A stretch of 7,748 bases of DNA from a bacterium CG2_30_54_10 (lineage in GTDB: Bacteria; Muiribacteriota; Ozemobacteria; Ozemobacterales; Ozemobacteraceae), in the NCBI GenBank assembly GCA_001872985.1, contig MNYA01000206.1:1-7748 (forward strand), written 5' to 3'. The position numbers and the translations under genes were made by a program. Within the stretch, counting starts at the first letter, position 1; each line of letters starts with the position of its first letter. The notes below the pieces were generated by a model that was given only the letters and a program-made list of their open reading frames with translations, was not told the origin of the DNA and did not search any database. Of the stretch, positions 1 to 6,146 are shown one piece after another.

Positions 1-39
1 ATGCCGCCCTGCGAATAAAAAAGGCTTTTCGGCGAAGGT

Positions 40-180
40 CTAGCAAGTTGACGGAGAAAAACCTGGTAAAACTGTCATTGCGAGCGCAGCGAAGCAATCT
101 CGTGAACGGGAAGGGATTGCTTCGTCGCTGCGCTCCTCGCAATGACAGATTGAAAGGCAGTTTATCGGTCAAATTGCTAC
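40..180. repeat. Large imperfect palindrome, MITE/REP-like solo element
   Basis: Two inverted arms face each other across a 15-base loop (100-114). The inner arms are strongest: 72-99 (CTGTCATTGCGAG, then CGCAGC, then GAAGCAATC) pairs with 115-148, which differs mainly by two three-base insertions. Outside them the symmetry continues more weakly at equal spacing: CTAGCAAGTTGAC at 40-52 matches the reverse complement of 168-180 at 11 of 13 positions. From memory, 'GTCATTGCGAG..GAAGCAATCT' palindromes are scattered through many bacterial genomes, which fits a short non-coding mobile repeat. It lies in 1-233, where I see no supportable gene; the frame open from 3 to 194 mostly translates this repeat. 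The arms share end sequence with the GIY-YIG unit at 5744-6090. Confidence 0.85.
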
Positions 181-233
181 AGTCTCAGAAGATACCTTAA
201 TTTGATCTCGTGGTGAAATTTTTGTTTTGGCCC

Positions 234-262
234 TTGCACCCAAGGCATGAAATTGGTATATT
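234..262 (+). promoter_or_regulatory. Sigma-70-type promoter of the arsR-zntA operon
   Basis: TTGCAC (234-239) and TATATT (257-262) are separated by exactly 17 bases and closely match the -35 and -10 consensus. The predicted transcription start is near 269-270, which coincides with the ATG of the repressor gene at 269, so the message may be leaderless. The downstream operator-like sequence begins four bases after the -10 box. Confidence 0.72.
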
Positions 263-265
263 GAG

Positions 266-287
266 TATATGAGCAAGTCATCACATA
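266..287 (+). promoter_or_regulatory. Candidate ArsR/SmtB-family operator (12-2-12 type)
   Basis: TATATGAGCA (266-275), a two-base spacer and TCATCACATA (278-287) form an imperfect inverted repeat with 7 of 10 positions matching. The layout resembles the SmtB/CzrA operator pattern (TATATGAACA, two bases, TATTCA...) as I remember it. It lies immediately after the -10 box and covers the predicted transcription start and the start codon of the repressor, so bound repressor would block initiation. The site is inferred from pattern and position only. Confidence 0.5.
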
Positions 288-601
288 TCGAGATATCCGA
301 GCTTCTGGCTCCCGATCGGCTGAGTGATGTTGCGGAGTTGTTCAAGGCGATGGGGGAACCGACCCGCCTCGGCCTGATGTGTCTGCTTCTTGATGGAGAG
401 CAGCGAGTCGGCGACATGGCGGAACGTCTGGAGCACACCCCGTCAGCGGTTTCCCATCAGTTAAGGTTTTTGCGTGGAATGCATCTGGTGAAAGCACGCA
501 GGGATGGCAGCAGCATCTACTATTCGCTTGCCGACGATCACGTCTGGAGTTTGGTTCAGGTGGCCTACGAACACGCTGAGGAGCCGCGCCGTGGCCGCTG
601 A
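269..601 (+). CDS. ArsR/SmtB-family zinc-responsive transcriptional repressor
   Basis: A 110-residue winged-helix repressor, of usual length for the family. The core LFKAMGEPTRLGLMCLLL (about 24-41) is the typical ArsR start of the fold. The recognition helix is TPSAVSHQLRFLR (57-69), followed by the beta-wing KARRDGSSIYYSL (75-87). The arsenic-type ELCVCDL cysteine motif is absent. Instead the C-terminal helix carries Asp89, His91, His102 and Glu105, matching the alpha-5 signature DxHx10Hx2(E/H) of SmtB/CzrA zinc sensors. Metal binding should therefore release it from DNA. It is followed by, and overlaps, a zinc-type ATPase gene, which supports that role. No clear Shine-Dalgarno precedes the ATG, and the mapped promoter suggests a leaderless message. 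The family is sure; zinc as the inducer is inferred from the residues and the neighbour. Confidence 0.93.
   Translation: MSKSSHIEISELLAPDRLSDVAELFKAMGEPTRLGLMCLLLDGEQRVGDMAERLEHTPSAVSHQLRFLRGMHLVKARRDGSSIYYSLADDHVWSLVQVAYEHAEEPRRGR
578..583 (+). promoter_or_regulatory. Ribosome-binding site that sets the GTG start of the ATPase
   Basis: GAGGAG lies inside the 3' end of the repressor gene, seven bases before GTG 591. The frame is open back to an ATG at 504, but residues from there to 591 resemble no P-type ATPase N terminus and would overlap the repressor by about 100 bases. GTG 591 gives an 11-base overlap instead, typical of translational coupling. Confidence 0.7.
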
Positions 602-2717
602 AAATTCAAAGAAGAGCGTGTCACATACGCATGTATGGCGTGTAGTTGGTCTCGACTGCCCAACCTGCGCGAAAGATCTCGAAGCTGCGATTCGCGAACA
701 GGATTGGGTTTCCGAGGTCGAGCTTGATTTCATGGGGGGGATACTTCGGATGCTCTGCAATCTCGAATCGGGCTGCCTTTTCGCGCTGGAAGCCCTTGGG
801 AATGAGCACGGAGTCAAGTTCTATGAAATGGATGGGCCACGGGTTCCTGAACCCCCTTCATACTGGCCCCAAGAGATCTGGATAATGGCCGGGTCAGGCG
901 CTCCAATTCTGCTTTCCTACTTGTTTGAACGGCCATGGTTGTTGCTATTGGGAATGGCTGTGGCGGCCCTTCCCGTTTTGAAAAAAGCATTAAAAGAACT
1001 CGCAGGTTTACGCATCGGGATGAATTTCCTCATGGTATTCGCAGCCTTAGGAGCAGTCATGCTTGGCGAATGGAGCGAAGGGGCGATGGTTCTGTTCCTT
1101 TTCACCATTGCCAGGTGGCTGGAAAAGGTTAGCGGGGAAAAAGCCCGATCGTCGATCGAAGCCCTCAAGCTGCAGTTGCCGGCGAAGGCTCATCTGGCCC
1201 CAAAGGAAGGCGCGGAAACCGACGTAGCCGCCACCTGTGTGCGCGTCGGCGACCGTATCAGAATAAAGCCCGGAGAGAGGGTTCCCCTTGACGGGATAGT
1301 CTTGGAAGGGGCTTCCCGCCTGGATGAGAGCACTCTGACTGGTGAAAGCCTTCCGGTGATGAAAGAACCCGGAGCGGATGTTTTTGCCGGAACCTACAAC
1401 CAGGAAGGCGCGGTCGTTTTGGAGGTTTCCCAGACAGCGGATTCTTCGCGGTTTTCCAGGATCATGCTCTCGGTCCAGAAGGCGCAGAGCATTAAAACCC
1501 GTTTGCAAAGCTCAATTGAGCGATTTGCCGAGGTCTACACTCCGATGGTGGTGGCGATGGCAATCGGTGTCGCGATCTTTCCGCCTTTGATCGGACTCGG
1601 GGCGTTTTCGGGCTGGGTTCATTCCGCGCTTGTGCTACTGGTGATTGCGTGCCCCTGCGCTCTGGTACTGGCTGCGCCCGTCACCCTCGTGGGGGCGATG
1701 GCGGCGGCAGCTCGATCGGGCATCCTGATTCGCGGAGGGGACGTTCTTGAATCAGCCGCGAGCGTGAAAGTCGTCGCCTTCGACAAGACCGGTACGATAA
1801 CGGTCGGAGAGCCCGACATTCTGGAGCTTATACCAATCGCCCGTTGTGATGCCGCGAAGCTGCTTCGTTTGACTGCTGCACTGGAGGCCGGTTCCGAGCA
1901 TCCGCTGGCAGGGGCTTTCCTTTCCCGATCGAATGCCGGGCGGCTTACATTACCGAAAGTTGGGGGTTTCGCCTCGGAAAAAGGCCAAGGGATAATGGGC
2001 GTAATAGATCGTGTGCAGTACCGGTTCGGTGCATCGAGCTGGGCTATGCAGGTCTGTAGCGGCTGGCCCGGGAAGTTACCGGCGGTTTCGGCGAGCTGCG
2101 TGAGCGTTTCGGTGCTTTGCGATTTGGAAGGGCCGCTTGGAATGGTATTTATGGGCGACCGCCTGCGCCCCGAAGCTGCTGAAGTAATTCGGTCGTTGAA
2201 AAGCCTCGGTGTGGGTCGAACCATCCTACTTTCGGGCGATCGTGAGGAAACAGCCCGCGAGTTTGGCGCCGCAGTCGGGATTGACGAGAGTTTTGGCCGG
2301 ATTTCCCCCGAATGCAAAGGCGAATGTTTGAAAAGTTTCGCAATGCAGATCGGTCCGACGCTTATGCTGGGCGATGGAGTGAACGACACCCCTGCCCTTG
2401 CGGTGGCGGATGTCGGCGTCGCCATGGGCGCTAAAGGTGCGGATGCCGCTCTCCAGACCGCTGGAGCGGTCCTTCTTCACGACGATCTGAGAAGACTTCC
2501 GCTGTTGTTGGCAATTGCCGCCCGTTCGCGGAGATTGATCAGGCAGAACATCGGAATAGCTGTCGGTCTCAAGCTGATCGTGTTTGGCCTTTCGCTTGCC
2601 GGAATGGCCACCTTATGGATGGCGGTTCTTGCGGATACCGGAGCATCGGTTCTTGTCGTTGCAAATGGGCTGAGGGCACTCCGCTCGCCAAGGCTCGCCG
2701 CGAAAATGAAAAAGTAA
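591..2717 (+). CDS. zntA: Zn2+/Cd2+/Pb2+-exporting P1B-type ATPase (ZntA/CadA type)
   Basis: An inner-membrane pump of 708 residues from GTG 591, which uses ATP to export soft divalent metals. Domains in order: one N-terminal heavy-metal-binding domain with GLDCPTC (Cys23, Cys26), preceded by a small SHTH histidine patch; four membrane helices (about 95-178); the actuator domain with LTGES (249-253); helices 5-6 with the metal-site CPC (Cys354, Cys356); the phosphorylation loop with DKTGT (Asp398); the P1B SEHP motif (435-438); and GDGVND (594-599). The last two helices carry Lys661 in GLK and Asp682 in LADTG, the residues that mark the zinc/cadmium/lead subgroup (ZntA Lys693 and Asp714) rather than copper pumps. 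All catalytic motifs are intact. It is co-transcribed with the overlapping zinc-type ArsR repressor. ZntA and CadA cannot be separated from sequence alone. Confidence 0.96.
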   Translation: MAAENSKKSVSHTHVWRVVGLDCPTCAKDLEAAIREQDWVSEVELDFMGGILRMLCNLESGCLFALEALGNEHGVKFYEMDGPRVPEPPSYWPQEIWIMAGSGAPILLSYLFERPWLLLLGMAVAALPVLKKALKELAGLRIGMNFLMVFAALGAVMLGEWSEGAMVLFLFTIARWLEKVSGEKARSSIEALKLQLPAKAHLAPKEGAETDVAATCVRVGDRIRIKPGERVPLDGIVLEGASRLDESTLTGESLPVMKEPGADVFAGTYNQEGAVVLEVSQTADSSRFSRIMLSVQKAQSIKTRLQSSIERFAEVYTPMVVAMAIGVAIFPPLIGLGAFSGWVHSALVLLVIACPCALVLAAPVTLVGAMAAAARSGILIRGGDVLESAASVKVVAFDKTGTITVGEPDILELIPIARCDAAKLLRLTAALEAGSEHPLAGAFLSRSNAGRLTLPKVGGFASEKGQGIMGVIDRVQYRFGASSWAMQVCSGWPGKLPAVSASCVSVSVLCDLEGPLGMVFMGDRLRPEAAEVIRSLKSLGVGRTILLSGDREETAREFGAAVGIDESFGRISPECKGECLKSFAMQIGPTLMLGDGVNDTPALAVADVGVAMGAKGADAALQTAGAVLLHDDLRRLPLLLAIAARSRRLIRQNIGIAVGLKLIVFGLSLAGMATLWMAVLADTGASVLVVANGLRALRSPRLAAKMKK

Positions 2718-2734
2718 AGCTGAAAAAGTAAAGC
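2707..2734 (+). repeat. Perfect 14-bp tandem duplication across the zntA stop codon
   Basis: TGAAAAAGTAAAGC occurs twice head to tail (2707-2720 and 2721-2734). The first copy contains the last ATPase codons and the TAA stop; the second makes up nearly half of the 36-base gap before the kinase gene. It reads as a recent slippage or duplication event that did not alter the protein. No terminator is visible in this gap, so read-through from the metal operon into the kinase gene is possible. Confidence 0.9.
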
Positions 2735-2753
2735 TTGATTTAGATCGTTTTGC

Positions 2754-5483
2754 ATGGCAGAATTACTGGAGACGTATTCGAAAGAGCCAAAGGAACGTTG
2801 GGTGAGAGACGAGGATAAAAGCAAAGAACAACTTCTAGCGGAGCTGGCTGCTTTGCGTAAGAAACTAAGAGAACCCGCCGGAACCGTCGATGTTGGCGAC
2901 CACAGCGATGTTGGCGACCACAGCGATGTTGGCGATGCGGGCGATGCCGACGGTGCGGGCGACGTTGGTGACATTGGCGGCGTTGGCGGCGTTGGCGACG
3001 TTGGCGACGTTGGCGGCGCCAGCGACCGTAAAAGAATCGCTGATGATCTTGAGAGGCGGAATCGCCAGCTCGAGGCCATGTTGCACATTTCTGAATCCGC
3101 CCGCTTGCCGGGGGATTTCGGGCTTGTTTTCAATTGTATTGTTGATGAGGTGGGCCGTGCGACCGATTTTGAGATGGTCACCCTCTCCACTTGCGACTCG
3201 ACGGGAGAAAATATGCTTTTTCTCGCGAGTATCGGAATAGGCGTGGACCTCGGAGCGCATCCTTTCCTTGTTTCTATCGACCAAACCCTTTGTGGAACTG
3301 TAGTTCGAACCGGGTGTAAGATCATAGTTCCGAATGTCCAGGAATCTTCGGAACATTACAATCCAAAGTTGGAAAAGTTGGGCATTAAAACTTTTCTTTG
3401 TTTTCCGATTTCGATTAATGGTTCGATTTGGGGAGCTCTGAGCCTCGGCAGAAAAAGCGTATCCCCGATCGAAGAACCACTCGTAAAATGGCTTGTAAAC
3501 CTGACAGATCAGATCGGTATTCTCATCAAAGGGAAAGAGAATGAAAGGGCCTTGAGGGAAAATGAGGCATTGCTTCGCGAAGTTCAAAAGCTTGCAAACC
3601 TGGGCCACTATGTTTTTGACATTTCCAAAGATTCTTGGAAGAGCTCGGAAACCCTCGACGAGATTCTCGGCCTGAATGATTCCTTCGAATATACCTACCA
3701 AGGCTGGGAGAGCCTTCTTCATCCCGAAGACAGAAATGAAATGATGAGCTACTTCCGGAACGTAGTCCTGCGGAATCGTCGCCCTTTTAACAAGGAGTAT
3801 CGCATCGTAAGGTTTTCCGATCGCCAGGTGCGACACGTTCATGGTCTGGGCCGCTTGACCCTCGATGAAAAGGGCCGTCCAATCACCATGGTCGGAACGA
3901 TTCAGGATATCACCGACCGCTGGGAAGCCGAAAAAACGCTCGCGGAGTCCGACAGAAAGTTCCGTACCTTATTCGAAAATTCAGGAGAAGGAATTCTGGT
4001 TGCCGACGCTGAGACCCAGAAATTCCTGTTTGCCAACCAAACAATTTGCCAAATGTTGGGTTATTCCCATGCTGAAATCATTCAAATGAGTGTTTCGGAC
4101 ATTCATCCGGCTCCAAAAGTTCAAAGTGTTTTAGCGGGGTTCGAAGCGCAGATCCGCGGCGAAACGATGAAGGCCCTTGATACGCCTTGCCTCCGCAAGG
4201 ACGGTTCGACCTTCCAAGCCGATATTCTGACGGCTCTGGTGATGCTGGATAACCGGAAATGCAATGTGGGTTTTTTCACTGATATCACAGAGCGGTTGAA
4301 ACTCGAGAGTGATAAACTCCAAATGGAGCGCCGCCTTTTGCATTCGCAGAAACTTGAAAGCCTCGGCCTTCTCGCCGGAGGGATCGCCCACGATTTCAAT
4401 AACCTTCTGATGGCCGTGATAGGCCATGCGAATCTCGCTCGCCGTCGGGTCGATCCTGCCTCCCGCGGGATCGAAAACCTCCAGCAAATCGAGGTTGCTG
4501 CAGGAAAAGCTGCCGATCTCGCCCGACAGTTGCTGGCTTATTCGGGCCGAGGGAAGTTCGTCATCGAAACAATCGATCTGAGCAAGGTTGTACAAGAGAT
4601 GCAACATCTGTTGGCCGTTTCCGTTTCAAAAAAAGCCGACCTTCGGGTTAATTTGGGTTCCGGGCTTCCCGCGGTTGATGTAGATCCCACGCAGATCCGC
4701 CAGATAATAATGAATCTGGTGATCAACGCATCGGAGGCTATCGGCGAAAAAAACGGCACGGTCAGCCTTTCAACTGGTTCAATTGATTGCGATGTCAAAT
4801 ATCTCAAGAATATGTGGTCCGACGACAGTTTGGTTCCCGGAGAGTATATTTTCCTTGAAATCGGAGACACAGGGTGCGGCATGGACAAGAATACCCAGGC
4901 GCGTATCTTCGACCCTTTTTTCACGACAAAGGTCAGCGGCCGGGGTCTGGGTTTGGCCGCAGTAATTGGAATTGTCCGCGGGCATAAAGGTTTTGTAAAG
5001 GTTTACAGCGAACCGGGGTGTGGGTCGACTTTCAAGGTGTTTTTCCCCGCCTCCAGCCACTCGGTTTCCGCAAATTCGAATGATGCCGGAAAAAGTGATT
5101 GGTCCGGAACCGGAAGGATCCTGCTCGTAGACGACGAGGAATCCGTTCGGGATGTCGGAAAGGCGCTTCTTCAAGAACTTGGGTTTGAGGTTGAAACAGC
5201 AGTCGATGGCTTTGATGCCCTGACCCGGTTCAAAAATAATCCAGGCGTTTTCAAATGCGTCATCCTCGATCTGACAATGCCGAGGATTGATGGCGAGGAA
5301 ACGTTTATTGAATTGAGGAAACTTCGGGCGGACATCAATGTGGTAATTTCGAGCGGCTACAACGGGCAAAATGTCATGCGTAAATTTTCCGGCAAAGGGA
5401 AGGCGGGATTCATTCAAAAACCGTACAATCTTTCCGATCTACGGAAGGTTCTTCGCGAAATTTTCGATGCCGGCAATTTGTAA
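2754..5483 (+). CDS. Soluble hybrid sensor histidine kinase (GAF-PAS-PAS-HisKA-HATPase-REC)
   Basis: A 909-residue two-component kinase with no membrane segment or signal peptide, so it should sense a cytoplasmic cue. Order: a short helix with SKEQLLAELAALRKKL (about 23-38); a Gly/Asp/Val repeat linker (46-91); GAF domain (about 107-263); PAS/PAC 1 (280-392, ending IQDITDR); PAS/PAC 2 (402-513, ending TDITERL); HisKA with the phospho-acceptor His546 in GGIAHDFNN; HATPase with the N-box NLVINASEA (654-662), DTGCGM (from Asp705) and GRGLGL (729-734); and a C-terminal receiver with Asp793/Asp794, phospho-acceptor Asp839 in LDLTMP, and Lys889 in QKPY. All catalytic residues are present. The CckA-like layout suggests a phosphorelay passed to a separate phosphotransfer partner not in this window. 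ATG 2754 has no convincing ribosome-binding site. Its signal and target are unknown; the preceding metal operon may or may not be related. Confidence 0.95.
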   Translation: MAELLETYSKEPKERWVRDEDKSKEQLLAELAALRKKLREPAGTVDVGDHSDVGDHSDVGDAGDADGAGDVGDIGGVGGVGDVGDVGGASDRKRIADDLERRNRQLEAMLHISESARLPGDFGLVFNCIVDEVGRATDFEMVTLSTCDSTGENMLFLASIGIGVDLGAHPFLVSIDQTLCGTVVRTGCKIIVPNVQESSEHYNPKLEKLGIKTFLCFPISINGSIWGALSLGRKSVSPIEEPLVKWLVNLTDQIGILIKGKENERALRENEALLREVQKLANLGHYVFDISKDSWKSSETLDEILGLNDSFEYTYQGWESLLHPEDRNEMMSYFRNVVLRNRRPFNKEYRIVRFSDRQVRHVHGLGRLTLDEKGRPITMVGTIQDITDRWEAEKTLAESDRKFRTLFENSGEGILVADAETQKFLFANQTICQMLGYSHAEIIQMSVSDIHPAPKVQSVLAGFEAQIRGETMKALDTPCLRKDGSTFQADILTALVMLDNRKCNVGFFTDITERLKLESDKLQMERRLLHSQKLESLGLLAGGIAHDFNNLLMAVIGHANLARRRVDPASRGIENLQQIEVAAGKAADLARQLLAYSGRGKFVIETIDLSKVVQEMQHLLAVSVSKKADLRVNLGSGLPAVDVDPTQIRQIIMNLVINASEAIGEKNGTVSLSTGSIDCDVKYLKNMWSDDSLVPGEYIFLEIGDTGCGMDKNTQARIFDPFFTTKVSGRGLGLAAVIGIVRGHKGFVKVYSEPGCGSTFKVFFPASSHSVSANSNDAGKSDWSGTGRILLVDDEESVRDVGKALLQELGFEVETAVDGFDALTRFKNNPGVFKCVILDLTMPRIDGEETFIELRKLRADINVVISSGYNGQNVMRKFSGKGKAGFIQKPYNLSDLRKVLREIFDAGNL
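2889..3026 (+). repeat. In-frame minisatellite encoding a Gly/Asp/Val linker
   Basis: The 138-base tract is built on a 9-base theme, GTTGGCGAC and variants. It begins with an 18-base unit repeated exactly (2889-2906, 2907-2924) and a third partial copy from 2925. It encodes DVGDHS twice, then mixed DVGD, GDAGD and GGVG units (residues 46-91). Changes by whole units keep the kinase frame open, so only linker length should vary. The tract lies between the N-terminal helix and the GAF domain. Confidence 0.93.
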
Positions 5484-5495
5484 CTTCTCAAAAAA

Positions 5496-5574
5496 GGGGG
5501 GCACGCGCCCTCCTTCGCCTCGCGAAGTGAATTCGCGAGGCTCATCCCCCGCGGGCGGGCGCTTTGCGCCCTCC
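5496..5574. repeat. GC-rich hairpin cluster after the kinase gene
   Basis: Thirteen bases after the kinase stop lies a cluster of inverted repeats. GCCTCGCGAA (5517-5526) and TTCGCGAGGC (5532-5541) form a perfect 10-bp stem with a five-base loop, and GGGCGC (5557-5562) pairs with GCGCCC (5566-5571) across TTT. GCGCCCTCC occurs twice in direct orientation (5505-5513 and 5566-5574), and runs of G and C at the edges could pair across the whole block. No T-run follows, so it is not a standard intrinsic terminator. A REP-like repeat or an RNA-stabilising or rho-associated 3' structure is more likely. Confidence 0.7.
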
Positions 5575-5624
5575 GGTCTGCCTTCACTCTTCCCCCGATT
5601 TATTGAGATGATACGGCAATTTCA

Positions 5625-5658
5625 CCAAAGGAAACTGAATGTCCGCCAAGGAAACTGA
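5625..5658 (+). repeat. Short direct repeat, 20-base period
   Basis: AAGGAAACTGA occurs at 5628-5638 and 5648-5658, each preceded by CCA or CC. The second copy overlaps the outer inverted-repeat arm at 5645-5683. Between the hairpin cluster and the nuclease unit (5575-5743) I see no supportable gene. Confidence 0.6.
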
Positions 5659-5683
5659 GATACGCTGGGTGCATTCCCAAAAA
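5645..5683 (+). repeat. Outer inverted repeat, left arm
   Basis: This 39-base arm matches, in reverse complement, the 39 bases at 6147-6185. Shared blocks in the same order are GCCAA (5645-5649), TGAGA (5656-5660), the 12-mer GGGTGCATTCCC (5667-5678) and AAAAA (5679-5683); the bases between blocks differ. The arm ends 60 bases before the inner arm of the GIY-YIG unit. Confidence 0.65.
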
Positions 5684-5743
5684 GAGGTAGTGCTTTGAAT
5701 GTTGCCTTGAAAACTTGCGATCGAAAGATGCTACAAAAATGCC

Positions 5744-5769
5744 GTCATTTCGACCGAAGGGAGAAATCT
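5744..5769 (+). repeat. Inner inverted repeat, left arm of the GIY-YIG unit
   Basis: Begins GTCATTTCGACC and ends AGAAATCT, matching the reverse complement of 6065-6090 with three substitutions. It contains AAGGGAG positioned to act as ribosome-binding site for the nuclease start at 5771. In the frame running through from 5695 it translates as RHFDRREKS, a peptide that is really repeat-derived. Confidence 0.9.
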
Positions 5770-5770
5770 C

Positions 5771-6066
5771 GTGGTGAGAGGGCGTCACTACTACATATAC
5801 CTATTGACGAACAAGAACGACAATGTCGTTACGTCGGGGTAACCAACGATCCTGAGCGGCGGTTGCATGAGCGCAAGATGAAGATGGTGCCGGGTTTTAC
5901 GAAAAAATACAACGTGAACAAGCTGGTCTACTTCGAGGAAACGCATGATGTCCGGGCCGCAATAGCAAGGGAAAAGGGAATCAAGAAATGGCGTCGAGAG
6001 AAGAAACACAACCTGGTTACCGCCGTCAATCCCGAACGGAAGGATCTGAGTGATGAGTGGGTTTAA
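5771..6066 (+). pseudogene. GIY-YIG endonuclease-like gene, split by a -1 frameshift
   Basis: The first frame (from GTG 5771; GTG 5774 is an alternative) reads RGRHYYIYLLTNKNDNVV and holds the GIY half of the catalytic motif (YIY), then meets TAA at 5840. The rest lies one frame back, from 5830: YVGVTNDPERRL (YIG motif and conserved arginine), VPGFTKKYNVNKLVYFEE, then AIAREKGIKKW with the likely metal-binding glutamate, ending KDLSDEWV. Restoring one T at GTTAC (5828-5832) would give GTT TAC and one continuous protein of about 98 residues, normal for this small single-domain family. The 123-codon frame open from 5695 lacks the GIY motif and starts in unrelated sequence, so it is not the true product. 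No slippery heptamer is visible. A sequencing error is the main alternative. Confidence 0.85.
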
Positions 6067-6090
6067 ATCTCTCCCTTCGGTCGAGATGAC
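6065..6090 (+). repeat. Inner inverted repeat, right arm of the GIY-YIG unit
   Basis: Begins AAATCTCTCCCTTCGG and ends GAGATGAC. It is the reverse complement of the left arm apart from three substitutions and overlaps the final two bases of the nuclease stop codon. Confidence 0.9.
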
Positions 6091-6146
6091 AACTAATCGT
6101 TGCTGATAGCGGCCAATTCAGATGATCAACGTTTTTCCGCATGGCC

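Larger units (their letters stand above)
5744..6090 (+). mobile_element. Compact inverted-repeat unit carrying a GIY-YIG nuclease frame
   Basis: A 347-bp unit bounded by 26-base inverted arms that match at 23 of 26 positions, both ending in GTCAT at the outer edge. The reading frame for a GIY-YIG-type nuclease fills the inside almost completely. The left arm provides the AAGGGAG ribosome-binding sequence (5757-5763), GTG starts at 5771 just after the arm, and the TAA stop (6064-6066) overlaps the right arm by two bases. No transposase is present and no target-site duplication is obvious. The design suggests that repeat and nuclease move or spread as one unit, but that is inferred from architecture. 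The present copy is probably inactive because its nuclease is frameshifted. Confidence 0.7.

Noticed and set aside
3..194. Open frame at the left edge, possibly the tail of an upstream gene.
   Set aside because: Most of it translates the palindrome (SLRAQRSNL ... LLRRCAPRND), a common artefact of this repeat; nothing recognisable precedes it.
205..216. The 12-mer ATCTCGTGGTGA, also found at 5766-5777 at the nuclease start.
   Set aside because: No similarity extends on either side, and about one or two such 12-base matches are expected by chance in a window of this size.
1619..2425. Long open frame on the minus strand within the ATPase gene (268 codons).
   Set aside because: It is an antisense shadow of a fully conserved P-type ATPase, with no motif of its own.
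2889..3026. Repeat tract considered as a CRISPR array.
   Set aside because: Units of 9 or 18 bases lack spacers, are in frame, and lie inside an intact coding sequence.
2477..3842. Two long minus-strand frames over the start of the kinase gene.
   Set aside because: They result from the stop-free minisatellite and biased codons. Their Pro/Ser/Thr- and Ala/Asn/Val-rich stretches are simply the repeat read backwards.
5822..5842. Programmed -1 frameshifting to make the full nuclease.
   Set aside because: The sequence around GTCGTTAC has no slippery X XXY YYZ heptamer and I see no obvious stimulatory hairpin just after it. A one-base deletion explains it more simply.
5695..6066. A 123-codon frame that could be called as one intact protein.
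   Set aside because: Its first 44 or so residues translate unrelated DNA and the left inverted repeat (RHFDRREKS), and it lacks the GIY motif present in the neighbouring frame. It is a frameshift artefact.
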